From NCBI GenBank assembly GCA_050998615.1, contig JBPCQA010000019.1, positions 1 through 64,000 on the forward strand: a stretch of DNA of 64,000 nt. The letters are read 5' to 3'. A program made the translations under genes and the position numbers. Shown here one piece after another: positions 53,366 through 62,189 of this stretch. The notes below the pieces were generated by a model. It worked only from the letters and a program-made list of their open reading frames with translations. It ran no database searches and was not told where the DNA came from. Source of the DNA: JBPCQA01 sp050998615 (GTDB lineage Bacteria; Actinomycetota; Actinomycetes; Propionibacteriales; Nocardioidaceae). The first letter of the stretch is position 1. The number at the start of each line of letters is the position of its first letter.

Positions 53366-54379
53366 ATGATGGTGAATCGAGCGACCGGAATCGGGTCGAT
53401 GCCAGGTGAGGACTTCGGCGACGCCGTGCAGGTCGTGCTTGGTGAAGTCGGTGACTTCCCGTATCTGCCGGAGCTTCCGGCCCGTGGCGCCACGGCGTCG
53501 ATGACGGGTCGCGCCCTGGCGATCATCGCGGAGTTGGGTGCCGATCTCCAGCCGGCTGGTTGGCGGCTTACCGATGCTCCCGGCATCGACCAACGGCGGG
53601 CCAAGTCGCTGCTGGTCCAAGACCTCGACACGGTCGAGAGCCTCGCCCAGGGTCATCGGGGCGTATTCAAACTGCAGGTCGCCGGGCCGTGGACGTTGGC
53701 GGCTACGGTCGAGCGGCCGCGCGGTGACAAGGTGCTCGCCGATCACGGCGCTCGACGAGAGCTGGCCCAGGCATTGGCCGAAGGCGTTCGCGATCATGTG
53801 GCCGACGTACGGCGAAGACTCAGCGCCGCTGACATCGTGGTGCAAGTGGACGAACCGGCGCTGCCGGCGGTGCTGGCCGGCGGTATCGCGACGTCGAGCG
53901 GGTTTCACCGCCACCGCTCGGTGACTGTCGCTGATGCCGCCCAAACGCTCGACTGGGTATTGGGGGCGATCGCCGATTCTGGGGCGACCACGGCAGTGCA
54001 CTGCTGTGCTACCGACTTGCCCTTCGCCGTGTTCAAGGAAACGTCGGCGCAGGCGCTGTCGGCTGATGTGGGTTGCCTCGGCTCTGGGTCGTACGACGAC
54101 GTAGGCGGGTGGGTCGACGCGGGCCGCGAGCTGTGGCTGGGCGTCGTACCGTCGCTCGCCCCCAGCGGGCAACCGCCCGCCGGGAAGTTGCTCACCACCG
54201 AGGTGCTGCGTTGGTGGTCGGCGCTCGGCTACTCCGAGCCTGACGCACTCCCCGACATGACCATCACGCCCGGCTGCGGACTCGCCGGGGCGTCGCCGCA
54301 GTGGGCCAGATCGGCGTTGGAGCTCAGCTCGCAAGTGGCCCGCAACTTGTCGGTGGAGCAGGGCAAGATGGACCCATGA
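53366..54379 (+). CDS. MetE C-terminal-domain-like protein
   Basis: 337 aa, corresponding to the catalytic half of cobalamin-independent methionine synthase only. Zinc-ligand segments are visible: TTAVHCCATD (His and Cys) and TPGCGLAG (Cys). GIGSMPG at the N-terminus and DEPALPAVL are typical. Homologues of this length lie next to ligA in many actinobacteria and their substrate is not settled; without the MetE N-domain, folate-dependent methionine synthesis is doubtful. The stop overlaps the ligA start (ATGA). Confidence 0.8.
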   Translation: MMVNRATGIGSMPGEDFGDAVQVVLGEVGDFPYLPELPARGATASMTGRALAIIAELGADLQPAGWRLTDAPGIDQRRAKSLLVQDLDTVESLAQGHRGVFKLQVAGPWTLAATVERPRGDKVLADHGARRELAQALAEGVRDHVADVRRRLSAADIVVQVDEPALPAVLAGGIATSSGFHRHRSVTVADAAQTLDWVLGAIADSGATTAVHCCATDLPFAVFKETSAQALSADVGCLGSGSYDDVGGWVDAGRELWLGVVPSLAPSGQPPAGKLLTTEVLRWWSALGYSEPDALPDMTITPGCGLAGASPQWARSALELSSQVARNLSVEQGKMDP

Positions 54380-56517
54380 CCGACGCCATGTCGCCGCCTT
54401 CCACGAGCGCGTCCGGAGAGGCCCAGATGGAGCAGACTGACGAGGCACCCAGCGAGGCTCGCGAACGCCACGCGGAGCTCACCGAGGCGATCGACGGGTA
54501 TCGCTGGCGTTACTACGTGATGGATTCCCCGACCGTCAGCGACAGCGAGTTCGACAAGCTGATGCGCGAGCTCGAGCAGCTGGAGGAAGAGTTCTCCGAC
54601 CTGCGCACGCCCGACTCTCCCACCCAACAAGTCGGGGGGGCCGTTTCCACGCTCTTCACCGCCGTGCAGCACGCTGAGCGACTGCTGAGCCTCGACAACG
54701 CGTTCTCGACCGACGAGCTCACTGCCTGGGCCGCGCGGGTCGAGCGTGAGTGCGGAGCCGGCACGGAGTTCCTGTGTGAGCTCAAGGTCGACGGTTTGGC
54801 GATCAACGTGACGTACGAACGCGGGCGGTTGGTCAGGGGAGCGACTCGCGGCGATGGGCGCACCGGCGAGGACGTCACCCCGAATGTCCGCACGATCGAA
54901 GGCATCCCACACCGACTGGCGGCTTCCGCCGACTATCCGGTGCCTGAGTTTGTCGAGGTGCGAGGCGAGGTCTTCATGCCGGTCGCCGCGTTCGAGCAGC
55001 TCAACGCCGGGCTGGTCGAGGCAGGCAAGGCCCCGTTCTCCAACCCGCGCAATTCCGCAGCCGGCTCTCTGCGGCAAAAGGATCCGAAGGCCACCGCCAC
55101 CCGGCCGCTGCGCATGGTCTGCCACGGGCTCGGGGCGCGACGCGGCTTCGAGCCGACCCGGCAGTCGCAGTCGTACGCCGCGTTGAAAGCTTGGGGGCTG
55201 CCGACCGCCGACCGCGCCAAGGTTGTCACCGACCTGACCGCCGTGCAGGAGTTCATCGACCATTACGCCGATCACCGCCACGACGTCGAGCACGACATCG
55301 ACGGAGTGGTCGTCAAGGTCGACCAGGTCGCCCTGCAGCGACGGCTGGGTTCGACGTCTCGCGCTCCACGGTGGGCGATCGCGTTCAAATACCCGCCCGA
55401 GGAGGTCACCACCAAGCTGCTCGAGATCGAGGTCAACGTGGGCCGCACCGGCCGGGTGACGCCGTACGCGCGGATGGAGCCAGTGCGGGTCGCCGGCTCG
55501 ACGGTGGAGTTCGCCACGCTGCACAACGCGTCGGAGGTGCGACGCAAGGGCGTCTTGATCGGCGACACGGTTGTGCTGCGTAAGGCCGGTGACGTGATTC
55601 CCGAGATCGTCGGACCGGTCGCCGATTTGCGCACCGGTGCCGAGCGCGAGTTTGAGATGCCGACCCGCTGCCCGGCATGCGGCACCAAACTTGCCCCGAG
55701 CAAGGAGGGCGATGCCGACATCCGTTGCCCCAACCAGCGCTCGTGCCCGGCCCAGTTGCGTGAGCGGGTCTTTCATGTGGCGGGGCGCGGCGCGTTCGAC
55801 ATCGAGGTGCTGGGCTTCGAGGCGGCAACCGCGCTGCTCGATGCGGGAGTGATCGCCGACGAGGGCGACCTGTTTTCTCTTGACGAGCCGCGACTGCTCA
55901 CGGTGCCGTTGTTCACCAAAAAGGACGGCGACTTGTCCGCCAATGGCGCACGGCTGCTCGCCAATCTCGAGTCCGCCAAGGATCAGCCACTGTGGCGGGT
56001 GCTGGTGGGCCTATCCATCCGCCATGTGGGCCCGACCGCGGCCCGGGCGCTGGCCGAGGAGTTCGGCTCGTTGGACGCGATCGCGGCCGCATCCCTGGAG
56101 GAGCTGGCCGCCGTCGACGGCGTCGGCATGACGATCGCGGAATCGCTCGGCGAGTGGTTTGACGTCGACTGGCACCGCGACGTCGTACGCAAGTGGCGCG
56201 CGGCAGGCTTGCGGATGGTTGATGAGCGCGACGCCTTGATCCCTCGCACCCTGGAGCGCATGTCGGTCGTGGTCACCGGCTCCTTGGACGGGTGGTCTCG
56301 TGACCAGGCCAAGGAAGACATCGTCGCGCGCGGTGGGAAGGCCAGCTCGTCGGTCTCGAAGAACACCGCGTTTGTCGTCGTTGGCGACTCGCCCGGCTCG
56401 AAGCGCGACAAGGCGCAGTCGCTCGGGGTTCCGGTGCTCGACGAGGACGGCTTCGCGGTCTTGCTCGCCGACGGGCCCGACGCTGCACGCAAGCGCGCCT
56501 CGGAGCGGAAGTCGTGA
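54376..56517 (+). CDS. ligA: NAD+-dependent DNA ligase
   Basis: 713 aa from ATG 54376. Essential replicative ligase. Domain Ia (YYVMDSPTVSDSEFD), adenylation lysine in CELKVDGLAIN with TRGDGRTGEDVTPN, OB fold, zinc finger with CPACGTKL and CPNQRSCP, helix-hairpin-helix repeats, and C-terminal BRCT (about 630-705, MSVVVTGSLDGWSRDQAKED). Overlaps the gene before (ATGA) and after (GTGA). Confidence 0.97.
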   Translation: MTDAMSPPSTSASGEAQMEQTDEAPSEARERHAELTEAIDGYRWRYYVMDSPTVSDSEFDKLMRELEQLEEEFSDLRTPDSPTQQVGGAVSTLFTAVQHAERLLSLDNAFSTDELTAWAARVERECGAGTEFLCELKVDGLAINVTYERGRLVRGATRGDGRTGEDVTPNVRTIEGIPHRLAASADYPVPEFVEVRGEVFMPVAAFEQLNAGLVEAGKAPFSNPRNSAAGSLRQKDPKATATRPLRMVCHGLGARRGFEPTRQSQSYAALKAWGLPTADRAKVVTDLTAVQEFIDHYADHRHDVEHDIDGVVVKVDQVALQRRLGSTSRAPRWAIAFKYPPEEVTTKLLEIEVNVGRTGRVTPYARMEPVRVAGSTVEFATLHNASEVRRKGVLIGDTVVLRKAGDVIPEIVGPVADLRTGAEREFEMPTRCPACGTKLAPSKEGDADIRCPNQRSCPAQLRERVFHVAGRGAFDIEVLGFEAATALLDAGVIADEGDLFSLDEPRLLTVPLFTKKDGDLSANGARLLANLESAKDQPLWRVLVGLSIRHVGPTAARALAEEFGSLDAIAAASLEELAAVDGVGMTIAESLGEWFDVDWHRDVVRKWRAAGLRMVDERDALIPRTLERMSVVVTGSLDGWSRDQAKEDIVARGGKASSSVSKNTAFVVVGDSPGSKRDKAQSLGVPVLDEDGFAVLLADGPDAARKRASERKS

Positions 56518-56747
56518 CGGGTCCAGTGATCCCGTCGCGCTCCGGTCAGCCCGGTTACCGCGGTGTCCCGGGTGTCGGCGCGGGGGCTGATGATCCCGAG
56601 GTCCCCTACGGGATCGACCCGACCGGTGTGCCTGGCGCTCGTTCTGGACTCGAGGCGTTCATCCTCACGCTTGCTGTTGTCGTCGCGTTGCTCGGGCTCA
56701 TCGTCACTCTCGGGTGGGTGGTGTTCTATCACCTCACCGCACGCTGA
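56514..56747 (+). CDS. Small single-pass membrane protein
   Basis: 77 aa from GTG 56514, overlapping the ligA stop (GTGA). A Gly/Pro-rich cytosolic or outer segment (VIPSRSGQPGYRG) is followed by one membrane helix (FILTLAVVVALLGLIVTLGW, about 49-68) and a short tail. Translational coupling to ligA supports its reality. Function unknown. Confidence 0.65.
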   Translation: MTGPVIPSRSGQPGYRGVPGVGAGADDPEVPYGIDPTGVPGARSGLEAFILTLAVVVALLGLIVTLGWVVFYHLTAR

Positions 56748-56763
56748 CTTCCCATGCGGCGAG

Positions 56764-56830
56764 CCGCGCAATAGCGGGATTCCAGGTGCCTCTGTCGGCG
56801 TGTCAGCAGCAGATTTCCCGATTGTCGCGG
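56764..56830. repeat. Imperfect inverted repeat, GCAATAGCGGG / TTCCCGATTGTCGC
   Basis: Arms at about 56764-56781 and 56812-56830 pair with mismatches and one gap. The core resembles the CCGCAATTGCGGGAA element at 6690-6755. It lies just upstream of gatC and may attenuate or separate its transcription from ligA. Confidence 0.35.
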
Positions 56831-56889
56831 CCGAGCGACGCTCCCAGCGTGCAGGATGCGCGGATCTGCCGAAGGCTAAGCTTGCGGCC

Positions 56890-57201
56890 ATGTCCAACCC
56901 CAAGCCGACGATGACGCGAGCCGAAGTCGCCAGGCTGGCCAACCTGGCCCGGATCGAACTGTCCGCCGCCGAGCTGGATCACCTGGCCCCCCAGTTGGCG
57001 GTGATCGTGGAGTCGGTGGCGGCAGTGAACGAAGTGGCGGCCGATGACATCCCTCCGTCTTCGCACGCCTTGCCGTTGGAGAACGTGCTTCGCCCCGACG
57101 AGCTACGGCCAAGCCTGACTGCCGAGCAGGCGCTGTCGGGCGCCCCGGAGGTCGATCGGCAACGGTTCAGCGTCCCGCGCATCTTGAGCGAGGAGCCATG
57201 A
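56890..57201 (+). CDS. gatC: Asp-tRNA(Asn)/Glu-tRNA(Gln) amidotransferase subunit C
   Basis: 103 aa from ATG 56890. Bridging subunit of GatCAB. Seen: TRAEVARLANLARIELSAAE and the conserved tail LRPDELRPSL. Overlaps gatA by 4 bp (ATGA at 57198). Confidence 0.95.
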   Translation: MSNPKPTMTRAEVARLANLARIELSAAELDHLAPQLAVIVESVAAVNEVAADDIPPSSHALPLENVLRPDELRPSLTAEQALSGAPEVDRQRFSVPRILSEEP

Positions 57202-58709
57202 GCGACCTGACCCGGCTGTCGGCTGCGGCGCTGGCCGATGCGCTGCGCGCCGGCGACACCACGTCGGTGGAGGTCACCCAGGCCTGCCTCGACCGGATCG
57301 CCGCGGTCGATCCCGCCGTGCACGCGTTCCTCCACGTCGACACTGCGGGTGCGTTAGCGCAGGCGGCAACCGCCGACCAGCGCCGCGCGGCTGGCGGTGA
57401 GCTTCCCGAATTGCTTGGCGTGCCGATCGCCGTCAAGGACATCGCTACCACTGAAGGCGTGCCCACGACTGCGGGCTCGAAGATCCTCGAGGGCTGGATC
57501 CCGCCGTACGACGCCACCGTGGTGGCCCGGCTGCGGAAGGCCGGCCTGCCGATCCTGGGCAAGACCAACATGGACGAGTTCGCGATGGGCAGCTCCACCG
57601 AGCATTCCGCTTATGGGCCGACTCACAACCCGTGGGATCTCGAACGGATCCCCGGAGGCTCGGGCGGTGGTTCGTCGGCCGCGGTCAGCGCATTCGAGGC
57701 GCCGCTGGCGATCGGGACCGACACCGGCGGATCGATTCGTCAGCCGAGCGCCGTTACCGGCACGGTCGGGGTCAAGCCGACGTACGGCGGAGTCTCCCGC
57801 TTCGGCCTCATCGCGCTTGCCAGCAGTCTCGACCAAGCCGGGCCGGTGAGTCGAACCGTTCTCGACGCCGCCTTGCTGCACGACGTCGTGGGGGGCCACG
57901 ATCCGCTCGACTCGACAAGCATCGACACGACGTGGCCGTCGATGGCCGAGTCGGCACGGCGCGCCGACGTCACGGGTCTGCGGATTGGTGTCGTCAAGGA
58001 GCTGGGCGGCGAGGGCTATCAACCGGGCGTGCGGGCCCGGTTTGAGGAGGCTGTCGGGCTGCTCGTCGACGCGGGGGCGGACGTCGTCGAGGTCTCGTGC
58101 CCGCACTTCGAATACGCGTTCGCCACCTACTACCTGATCTTGCCGAGCGAGGCGAGCAGCAACCTCGCTCGCTTCGACGCGATGCGCTACGGCCTGCGAG
58201 TGGCACCCGCCGGGGTGCCGGCCCCCAGCGCCGAGCAGGTGATGGCGGCCACCCGAGAGGCCGGCTTCGGTGATGAGGTGAAACGGCGCATCATCCTCGG
58301 CACGTTCGCGTTGCCCAGCGGCTACTACGACGCCTATTACGGGCAGGCGCAGAAGGTGCGCACGCTGATCGCGCGGGACTTCACCGCGGCCTTCGAACGG
58401 GTCGACGTGCTCGCGTCCCCCACCGCACCGACCACCGCCTTCAAGATCGGCGAGAAGCTCGAAGATCCGATCGCGATGTACCTCAACGACATCGCCACGA
58501 TCCCGGCTAACCTCGCCGGGGTGCCGGGCATGTCGTTGCCCAGCGGTGTTGCCGACGAGGACGGGTTGCCAACCGGGATCCAGTTGCTCGCGCCGGCGCT
58601 TGGAGACGCTCGCCTTTACAATGCGGGCGCGGTGTTGGAGGCCATGCTGCACGATCGGTGGGGTGGCCAGTTGCTCGACCAGGCTCCGGAGTTGCAGGCG
58701 ACGGCATGA
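57198..58709 (+). CDS. gatA: Asp-tRNA(Asn)/Glu-tRNA(Gln) amidotransferase subunit A
   Basis: 503 aa. Amidase-signature glutaminase producing ammonia for GatB. Catalytic Ser-cisSer-Lys segments: GVPIAVKDIATTEGVPT (Lys), GSGGGSSAAVSA, and GTDTGGSIRQPSAVTGTVG (nucleophile Ser region). The stop overlaps the gatB start. Confidence 0.97.
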   Translation: MSDLTRLSAAALADALRAGDTTSVEVTQACLDRIAAVDPAVHAFLHVDTAGALAQAATADQRRAAGGELPELLGVPIAVKDIATTEGVPTTAGSKILEGWIPPYDATVVARLRKAGLPILGKTNMDEFAMGSSTEHSAYGPTHNPWDLERIPGGSGGGSSAAVSAFEAPLAIGTDTGGSIRQPSAVTGTVGVKPTYGGVSRFGLIALASSLDQAGPVSRTVLDAALLHDVVGGHDPLDSTSIDTTWPSMAESARRADVTGLRIGVVKELGGEGYQPGVRARFEEAVGLLVDAGADVVEVSCPHFEYAFATYYLILPSEASSNLARFDAMRYGLRVAPAGVPAPSAEQVMAATREAGFGDEVKRRIILGTFALPSGYYDAYYGQAQKVRTLIARDFTAAFERVDVLASPTAPTTAFKIGEKLEDPIAMYLNDIATIPANLAGVPGMSLPSGVADEDGLPTGIQLLAPALGDARLYNAGAVLEAMLHDRWGGQLLDQAPELQATA

Positions 58710-60208
58710 CCGCGGTGACGACTGAGTTGATGCCGTACGACGAGGCGTTGTCACGCTTCGAGCCAGTGATGGGGCTCGAGGTGCATGTCGAGCTCAACAC
58801 CGTGTCGAAGATGTTCTGCGGCTGCGGCACCGTCTTCGGGGCGGAGCCCAACACCCAAACCTGCCCGGTATGTCTCGCGCTTCCGGGCGCGCTGCCGGTG
58901 ATGAACGGCAAGGCCGTCGAGTCAGCGATTCGCATCGGTCTGGCGCTCAACTGCGAGATCGCACAGTGGTGTCGATTCGCCCGAAAGAACTACTTCTACC
59001 CAGACATGCCGAAGAACTTCCAGACGTCCCAATACGACGAGCCGATCGCGTTCAACGGCCATATCGACGTCGACGTCGATGGCGCCTTGTTCCGGATCGA
59101 CATCGAACGCGCCCACATGGAGGAAGACACCGGAAAATCGCTGCATGTCGGCGGCTCAACCGGGCGGATTCACGGCGCCAGCCACTCTTTGCTCGATTTC
59201 AACCGGGCCGGCATCCCGCTGATCGAAATTGTCACCAAGCCGATCGTCGGCGCGGGTCCGCAGGCGCCTGCGGTGGCTCGCGCGTACGTCGCGCAGGTGC
59301 GCGGTCTGGTACGAGGGCTTGGTGTGTCCGACGTACGCATGGACCAGGGATCGCTGCGTTGCGACGTCAACTTGTCGTTGCGCGCCGACCCCGAAGCGCC
59401 GTTCGGCACCCGGACCGAGACGAAAAACGTGAACTCCTTTCGGTCCATCGAGCGCGCCGCGCGATATGAGGTCTCGCGGCAGGCAGCCCTGCTGACGGCC
59501 GGTGGCACGATTGTGCAGGAGACCCGGCACTGGCATGAGGACACCGGTGTCACAACCGCAGGCCGTCCTAAGGAGGAGGCCGACGACTACCGCTACTTCC
59601 CCGAGCCCGACTTGGTGCCAATCGCGCCATCGCGGGAATGGGTCGAGCGGTTGCGAGCCACGCTGCCCGAGCCACCCGCGCAGCGTCGCATCCGGTTGCA
59701 ACAGGACTGGGGTTTCTCTGACCTGGAAATGCGCGATGTGTTGGGCGCGGGAGCACTTGGCCTGATCGAAGAGACAATAGCTGCCGGCTGCAATCCGGCG
59801 GCCGCGAAGAAGTGGTGGCTCTCGGAGCTTGCTCGGCGTGCCAACCATGCCAGCATCGAGTTGTCGGAGCTGGCGATCGGTCCGGAGCAAGTGGCCGCGG
59901 TGCAGGGGCTGGTCGACACGGGCCGGGTCAACGACACGCTGGCCCGGCAGGTGCTGGACGGCGTACTTGCCGGTGAGGGCGATCCGGAGGAGGTCGTGCT
60001 AGCCCGGCGGCTTGAGGTCGTGTCCGACGAGGGAGCGCTGTCGGCCGCCGTCGACCGGGCCGTCGCGGCGAATCCCGACGTGGCCGAAAAGATTCGAGCC
60101 GGCAAAGTCGCCGCGGCCGGTGCGCTGATCGGTGCCGTGATGAAGGAGATGCGCGGCCAGGCCGACGCGACGCGCGTCCGCGAGCTGCTCCTGACTCGGC
60201 TGAGCTAA
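58706..60208 (+). CDS. gatB: Asp-tRNA(Asn)/Glu-tRNA(Gln) amidotransferase subunit B
   Basis: 500 aa from ATG 58706. Kinase and transamidase subunit: VMGLEVHVELNTVSKMFCGC (Zn and ATP region), YFYPDMPKNFQTSQYDEPIA, and a C-terminal YqeY-like tail (AAGALIGAVMKEMRGQAD). Its presence implies at least one of Asn/Gln-tRNA is made indirectly. Confidence 0.97.
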   Translation: MTAVTTELMPYDEALSRFEPVMGLEVHVELNTVSKMFCGCGTVFGAEPNTQTCPVCLALPGALPVMNGKAVESAIRIGLALNCEIAQWCRFARKNYFYPDMPKNFQTSQYDEPIAFNGHIDVDVDGALFRIDIERAHMEEDTGKSLHVGGSTGRIHGASHSLLDFNRAGIPLIEIVTKPIVGAGPQAPAVARAYVAQVRGLVRGLGVSDVRMDQGSLRCDVNLSLRADPEAPFGTRTETKNVNSFRSIERAARYEVSRQAALLTAGGTIVQETRHWHEDTGVTTAGRPKEEADDYRYFPEPDLVPIAPSREWVERLRATLPEPPAQRRIRLQQDWGFSDLEMRDVLGAGALGLIEETIAAGCNPAAAKKWWLSELARRANHASIELSELAIGPEQVAAVQGLVDTGRVNDTLARQVLDGVLAGEGDPEEVVLARRLEVVSDEGALSAAVDRAVAANPDVAEKIRAGKVAAAGALIGAVMKEMRGQADATRVRELLLTRLS

Positions 60209-60270
60209 CCCGCCGACCCGTCAACTTTTTCCCGCTGAGCGACACTCCGGCGCAAGCCAGCAGCCGGCGG

Positions 60271-60867
60271 TCAGCCTTCCGGGGTGCTTGCCTTGCCGAC
60301 GGCACGCCGGGAAGCGCCGGCGATGCGTCGTACCAGATCGGAGACGATTTCACGCTCGGAGTCGTAGTAGTCCAGCCCCCAGTCGGCCACCAGCCGGGCA
60401 AAGCGGAACGGGTCTTCGGCGGCGCTGTCGGCACCCAACGAGTCGCGAACCATTTGGAGCTCGGCGCGACGTTGTTGCAGGGCGGTCAGGTAGCCACGGA
60501 GCAGCTCTTGACTCGACTCCGGGTCGACGAGGTGGCCGAGCAAGAGGCGCAAGGCGATCGGGTGCTTGAGAGCCGGGAACTCCAGCGGCGCGGTGCGCAG
60601 CCAACGTTGCAGATCGCGGCATCCCTTGGCGGTGATCCGATAGCGGCGAGTGCGGCGACCCTGTTGCCGGTCGTCGTCACGCGACTGCACCAGATGGAGT
60701 CTGGCAAGCCTGGTGAGCTCGGTGTAGACCTGGCTCATCGCAGGCGACACCCAGTAGAAGCGCAGTGTGCGGTCGGCACGCTGCTTGAGCTCGTAGCCGC
60801 TGAGATCGTCGCCGAAGGCAAGCAGCCCCAACAGGGCGTACGACGTTGTCGGCAGCTCTTGACTCAT
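60271..60867 (-). CDS. PadR-family transcriptional regulator
   Basis: 198 aa from ATG 60867. PadR winged helix (YALLGLLAFGDDLSGYELKQ, then VYTELTRLARLHLVQSRDDD, RRTRRYRITAKGCRDLQRWL; about 8-90) followed by a PadR_C-type helical dimerisation domain (residues about 95-185). Divergent from the BNR-propeller gene with 112 bp between, containing a palindrome at 60886-60898. Probably autoregulated and controls that gene. Confidence 0.88.
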   Translation of the reverse strand: MSQELPTTSYALLGLLAFGDDLSGYELKQRADRTLRFYWVSPAMSQVYTELTRLARLHLVQSRDDDRQQGRRTRRYRITAKGCRDLQRWLRTAPLEFPALKHPIALRLLLGHLVDPESSQELLRGYLTALQQRRAELQMVRDSLGADSAAEDPFRFARLVADWGLDYYDSEREIVSDLVRRIAGASRRAVGKASTPEG

Positions 60868-60885
60868 GATCACCGAAGTGTACTG

Positions 60886-60898
60886 TTCCTGGCAGGAA
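60886..60898. promoter_or_regulatory. Operator candidate TTCCTGGCAGGAA
   Basis: Perfect 13-bp palindrome (TTCCTG-G-CAGGAA), 19 bp upstream of the PadR start in the divergent promoter gap. A related half-site TCTGGAATAG follows at 60911-60920. Position suits autorepression; the sequence differs from the ATGT-ACAT type described for classic PadR proteins. Confidence 0.45.
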
Positions 60899-60979
60899 TA
60901 GTCTTCCACTCTGGAATAGCCAGGATGTAGGACGACCAGCAACCGGTTCGGCCTGTGAGACAAGCGAGGAGGCAACTCG

Positions 60980-62071
60980 ATGAACCAGACACTGTTGATG
61001 ATCGGCACCCGCAAGGGATTGTGGTTGGCGAGGTCCGACGCGGCGCGGGAGCAGTGGACGCTGGACGGTCCGCACTTCTTGATGAACGAGGTGACCGCCT
61101 GCGCGATCGACTCCCGAGGCGACACGACGCGGCTGCTCTCCGGCGCTATGAGCTCCCACTGGGGTCCCCAGGTGTTTCGCTCCGACGACCTTGGCGCCAC
61201 GTGGCAGGAGACACCCAACGGCGCGATTCGATTCCCCGAAGACACCGGTGCGGCGCTTGAGCAGGTCTGGCAGTTGGCGCTGGGCCCCGACGACGAGCCC
61301 GGGCTCGTGTACGCAGGCACCCAGCCGTCCGCCTTGTTCCGCAGTGGCGACGGCGGGCAGACGTTCGACATGGTCCGGTCGTTGTGGGACCACCCCCACC
61401 GAGAGAAGTGGGGAGCGGGCTTCGGCGGCCAGGCCATTCATACGATCCTGCCCGGACTCGAGGACAAAGCTGCGATGACCGTGGCGATGTCTACCGGAGG
61501 GGTTTACCAGACCAGCGACTGTGGAGAGTCGTGGCATCCGGCGAACGTCGGGGTCAAGGCCTACTTCATGCCCGACCCGTGGCCAGAGTTCGGCCAATGC
61601 GTGCACAAGGTCGCCCAGCACCCGTCGATGCCGGAGCGGATGTACCTACAGAACCACCATGGCGTCTACCGCACCGAGGATGGTGGTAGCTCGTGGCAGT
61701 CGATCGCGGAAGGACTGCCCAGCGACTTCGGATTCCCCATCGTGGTGGATCCGCAGGACGTCGACACCGTCTATGTATTCCCGCTTGTCGCCGACTCTCA
61801 ACGCATCCCACCAGAGGGCAAGCCGCGAGTCTGGCGTTCCCGAGACGCCGGCTCGACCTGGTCGGAATTGTCTCAGGGGCTTCCCGAGGACGGCTTCTTC
61901 GCCGGTGTCATGCGTGACGCCATGGCCGCCGACAATGCGAGTCCGACCGGGCTCTATCTGGGGGCTCGTGATGGCAGCGTCTACGCCAGCAACGACGCCG
62001 GCGACTCATGGCGTCTGGTTGCCCAGCATCTGCCCGATGTGTTGTGCGTGCGGGCCGCTGTGCTCGGTTGA
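60980..62071 (+). CDS. BNR/sialidase-like beta-propeller protein
   Basis: 363 aa, no signal peptide. Repeated Asp-box-type motifs: FRSDDLGATWQE, FRSGDGGQTFDM, YQTSDCGESWHP, YRTEDGGSSWQS, WRSRDAGSTWSE and YASNDAGDSWRL, six propeller blades. Similar intracellular proteins are annotated as exo-alpha-sialidase or glycosyl hydrolase, usually without proof. The sialidase catalytic Arg triad is not evident. Probably regulated by the divergent PadR gene. Confidence 0.8.
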   Translation: MNQTLLMIGTRKGLWLARSDAAREQWTLDGPHFLMNEVTACAIDSRGDTTRLLSGAMSSHWGPQVFRSDDLGATWQETPNGAIRFPEDTGAALEQVWQLALGPDDEPGLVYAGTQPSALFRSGDGGQTFDMVRSLWDHPHREKWGAGFGGQAIHTILPGLEDKAAMTVAMSTGGVYQTSDCGESWHPANVGVKAYFMPDPWPEFGQCVHKVAQHPSMPERMYLQNHHGVYRTEDGGSSWQSIAEGLPSDFGFPIVVDPQDVDTVYVFPLVADSQRIPPEGKPRVWRSRDAGSTWSELSQGLPEDGFFAGVMRDAMAADNASPTGLYLGARDGSVYASNDAGDSWRLVAQHLPDVLCVRAAVLG

Positions 62072-62087
62072 GTGGGAACCACGGTGC

Positions 62088-62135
62088 GATCCATTGGGCG
62101 ATCCATTGGGCGACCCATTGGGTGATCCGCTGCGC
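62088..62135. repeat. 12-bp tandem repeat, four units
   Basis: Unit GATCCATTGGGC: two perfect copies (62088-62111), then GACCCATTGGGT and GATCCGCTGCGC. It fills the gap between the propeller gene and the lipoprotein gene. No coding role; copy number could vary between strains. Confidence 0.8.
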
Positions 62136-62189
62136 GACCCTCCGACGTGGCTGCCAGGGCAGCGACGAGGCATCCCCTAGGGTGGATGA

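Noticed and set aside
62088..62135. Possible CRISPR-like repeats
   Set aside because: The units are 12 bp and directly adjacent, without spacers; this is a minisatellite.
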